Shown here: one piece after another, positions 63,001 to 64,000 of the stretch
Numbering within the stretch: position 1 is the stretch's first letter
How the letters are laid out: each line of letters begins with the position of its first letter
From: Xestospongia bergquistia
Taxonomy: Eukaryota > Porifera > Demospongiae > Haplosclerida > Petrosiidae
Direction of reading: 5' to 3'
NCBI GenBank assembly: GCA_963965975.1
Contig: OZ014422.1
Coordinates: 6,117,701 to 6,181,700, forward strand
Length of the DNA stretch: 64,000 nt
The notes under the pieces: generated by a model
The model's database searches: none
Seen by the model: only the letters and a program-made list of their open reading frames with translations
What the model was told of the DNA's origin: nothing
Made by a program: the position numbers and the translations under genes

Positions 63001-64000
63001 ACTGCAATATAACTTGACACCTGTTGAGATTGCTAGACAGTAGTTACTAATAATATATATAGTACCAGTGTCATCATCGCAATCATAGAAGACGGTAACA
63101 TCAGAAATGTCAGGTAAACAAATTTAAGAATTTTGATGTCATTAAATGATACCAGAAAACAAACCAACATAAAGAGCTTTTGTTAGAACATGATACTCTA
63201 GATGGCAGAGGACTGAAGTACGAAAAAATCTTGGAGAATGAGTTAAAGATTGACAGAACATACAGTTCATAAGGTAAGTGTTCCAGACAACATGGAGGTA
63301 GTACTATAATTGCTGTAAAACAACAAATGTGATCACAATATCATTAATTTATTGAGCATTATTTTGTTTTAAATACAGAACAAAAATACAGAACAAAACA
63401 AAACTTGCTTTACTAAAAAAAGTTTTAATACATCAGAATTATATGGAAAACACCAAGGGTTAAAATACATCAGGACTACATAAAAGGTTTTAATGAATTG
63501 TGACTATAATCAAGACACTATACAGACACAAGGGTTAATATTTCAGTATTTTTATGACACACACACAAAGGGTTAACTATTCAGGATCGCGTTATACAAC
63601 ACATACAATGGGTTGACAGTAATCAGGATTATATGATAAAACAGAAGTTAACTTAGTAATATACAACACACATAAGGGGTTAACACTTCAGGAATATATT
63701 ATATTTGTGAAAATTAGTTTTTAACATAATAGAATTTCACATAGACACAGGAAAACATTTCAAGATTATTATGACACAAAGGGCAAATGGTTTGAAGGTT
63801 AACAAAGGGTTTGACAGCTCAGACATTAGGTTTAATATAAAAAGGAAAAGTCACTGATATACATTCAATACAACATAGGAGGTTATATAATGTTAGTTTT
63901 ATAGAGCTATACAAAATTCAAAGATGAACAAGATGGCAGGTAATACAAGGCAAGAAGGAAGTACACAATATAATAACGACAAGACAACATACGACTTGTT
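63001..64000. repeat. Degenerate repeats to window edge; no gene
   Basis: From about 63420, loosely repeated AAGGGTTAA, TTTCAGGATTATAT and ACACA modules continue the family seen at 62270-62800. GGGTTAA occurs here only as spaced single units, not as a telomere tract. Confidence 0.6.

Noticed and set aside
63420-63700. Telomere-like GGGTTAA motifs
   Set aside because: Single motifs spaced by other sequence, not a tandem TTAGGG tract.

Overview
The window is animal (metazoan) nuclear DNA. It is AT-rich, its genes are split by short GT-AG introns (many 50-150 bp), and it carries microsatellites, foldback elements and satellite DNA. Compact multi-domain SRCR receptors in tandem, together with a secreted alpha-carbonic anhydrase, DDAH, heparanase and a mercaptopyruvate sulfurtransferase, fit a demosponge best. 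That assignment is an inference; another early-branching animal is possible. All gene models below were built by hand from reading frames, splice sites and intron phase. No database was searched.

Region 1 (1-35 kb) is a head-to-tail family of SRCR receptors on the minus strand. From right to left: gene I (35021-22276, 16 SRCR domains), gene II (21580-15781, 4 SRCR), gene III (14032-9317, 2 SRCR), gene IV (8322-4157, 4 SRCR, truncated tail) and the first exon of gene V (2461-2386, remainder off the left edge). Each starts with a signal-peptide exon ending in phase 1. Each SRCR domain is split over two exons. Genes I-IV end in one exon coding a transmembrane helix plus cytoplasmic tail. The long tails (I, II, III) are Pro/Thr/Gln-rich with tyrosine motifs and PPxY motifs. 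Relic exons and tails lie between the genes, and about 1-9.2 kb is an old, rearranged duplicate of about 12.5-22.9 kb, so the cluster shows birth, death and reshuffling.

Region 2 (35-50.5 kb) holds ordinary metabolic or extracellular genes: an MPST/TST-type sulfurtransferase (minus, 10 exons), an intronless secreted or membrane-anchored alpha-carbonic anhydrase (plus), DDAH (plus, 4 exons, with a possible mitochondrial presequence) and two tandem heparanase-like GH79 genes (minus, 8 exons each). Several inverted-repeat elements sit in the introns and gaps.

Region 3 (50.5-64 kb) has no gene I can support. It has a possible promoter with two E2F-type sites near 52.0 kb, minisatellites, a T-rich repeat field, a 5.3-kb satellite of about 122-bp monomers with a roughly 1,067-bp higher-order period, and further minisatellites to the right edge.

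The most interesting system is the SRCR receptor cluster. It has modular ectodomain expansion, two kinds of signal exon, long tails with paired tyrosine motifs, and one receptor whose tail has been cut short by an internal deletion. That is a layout reminiscent of paired immune receptors.
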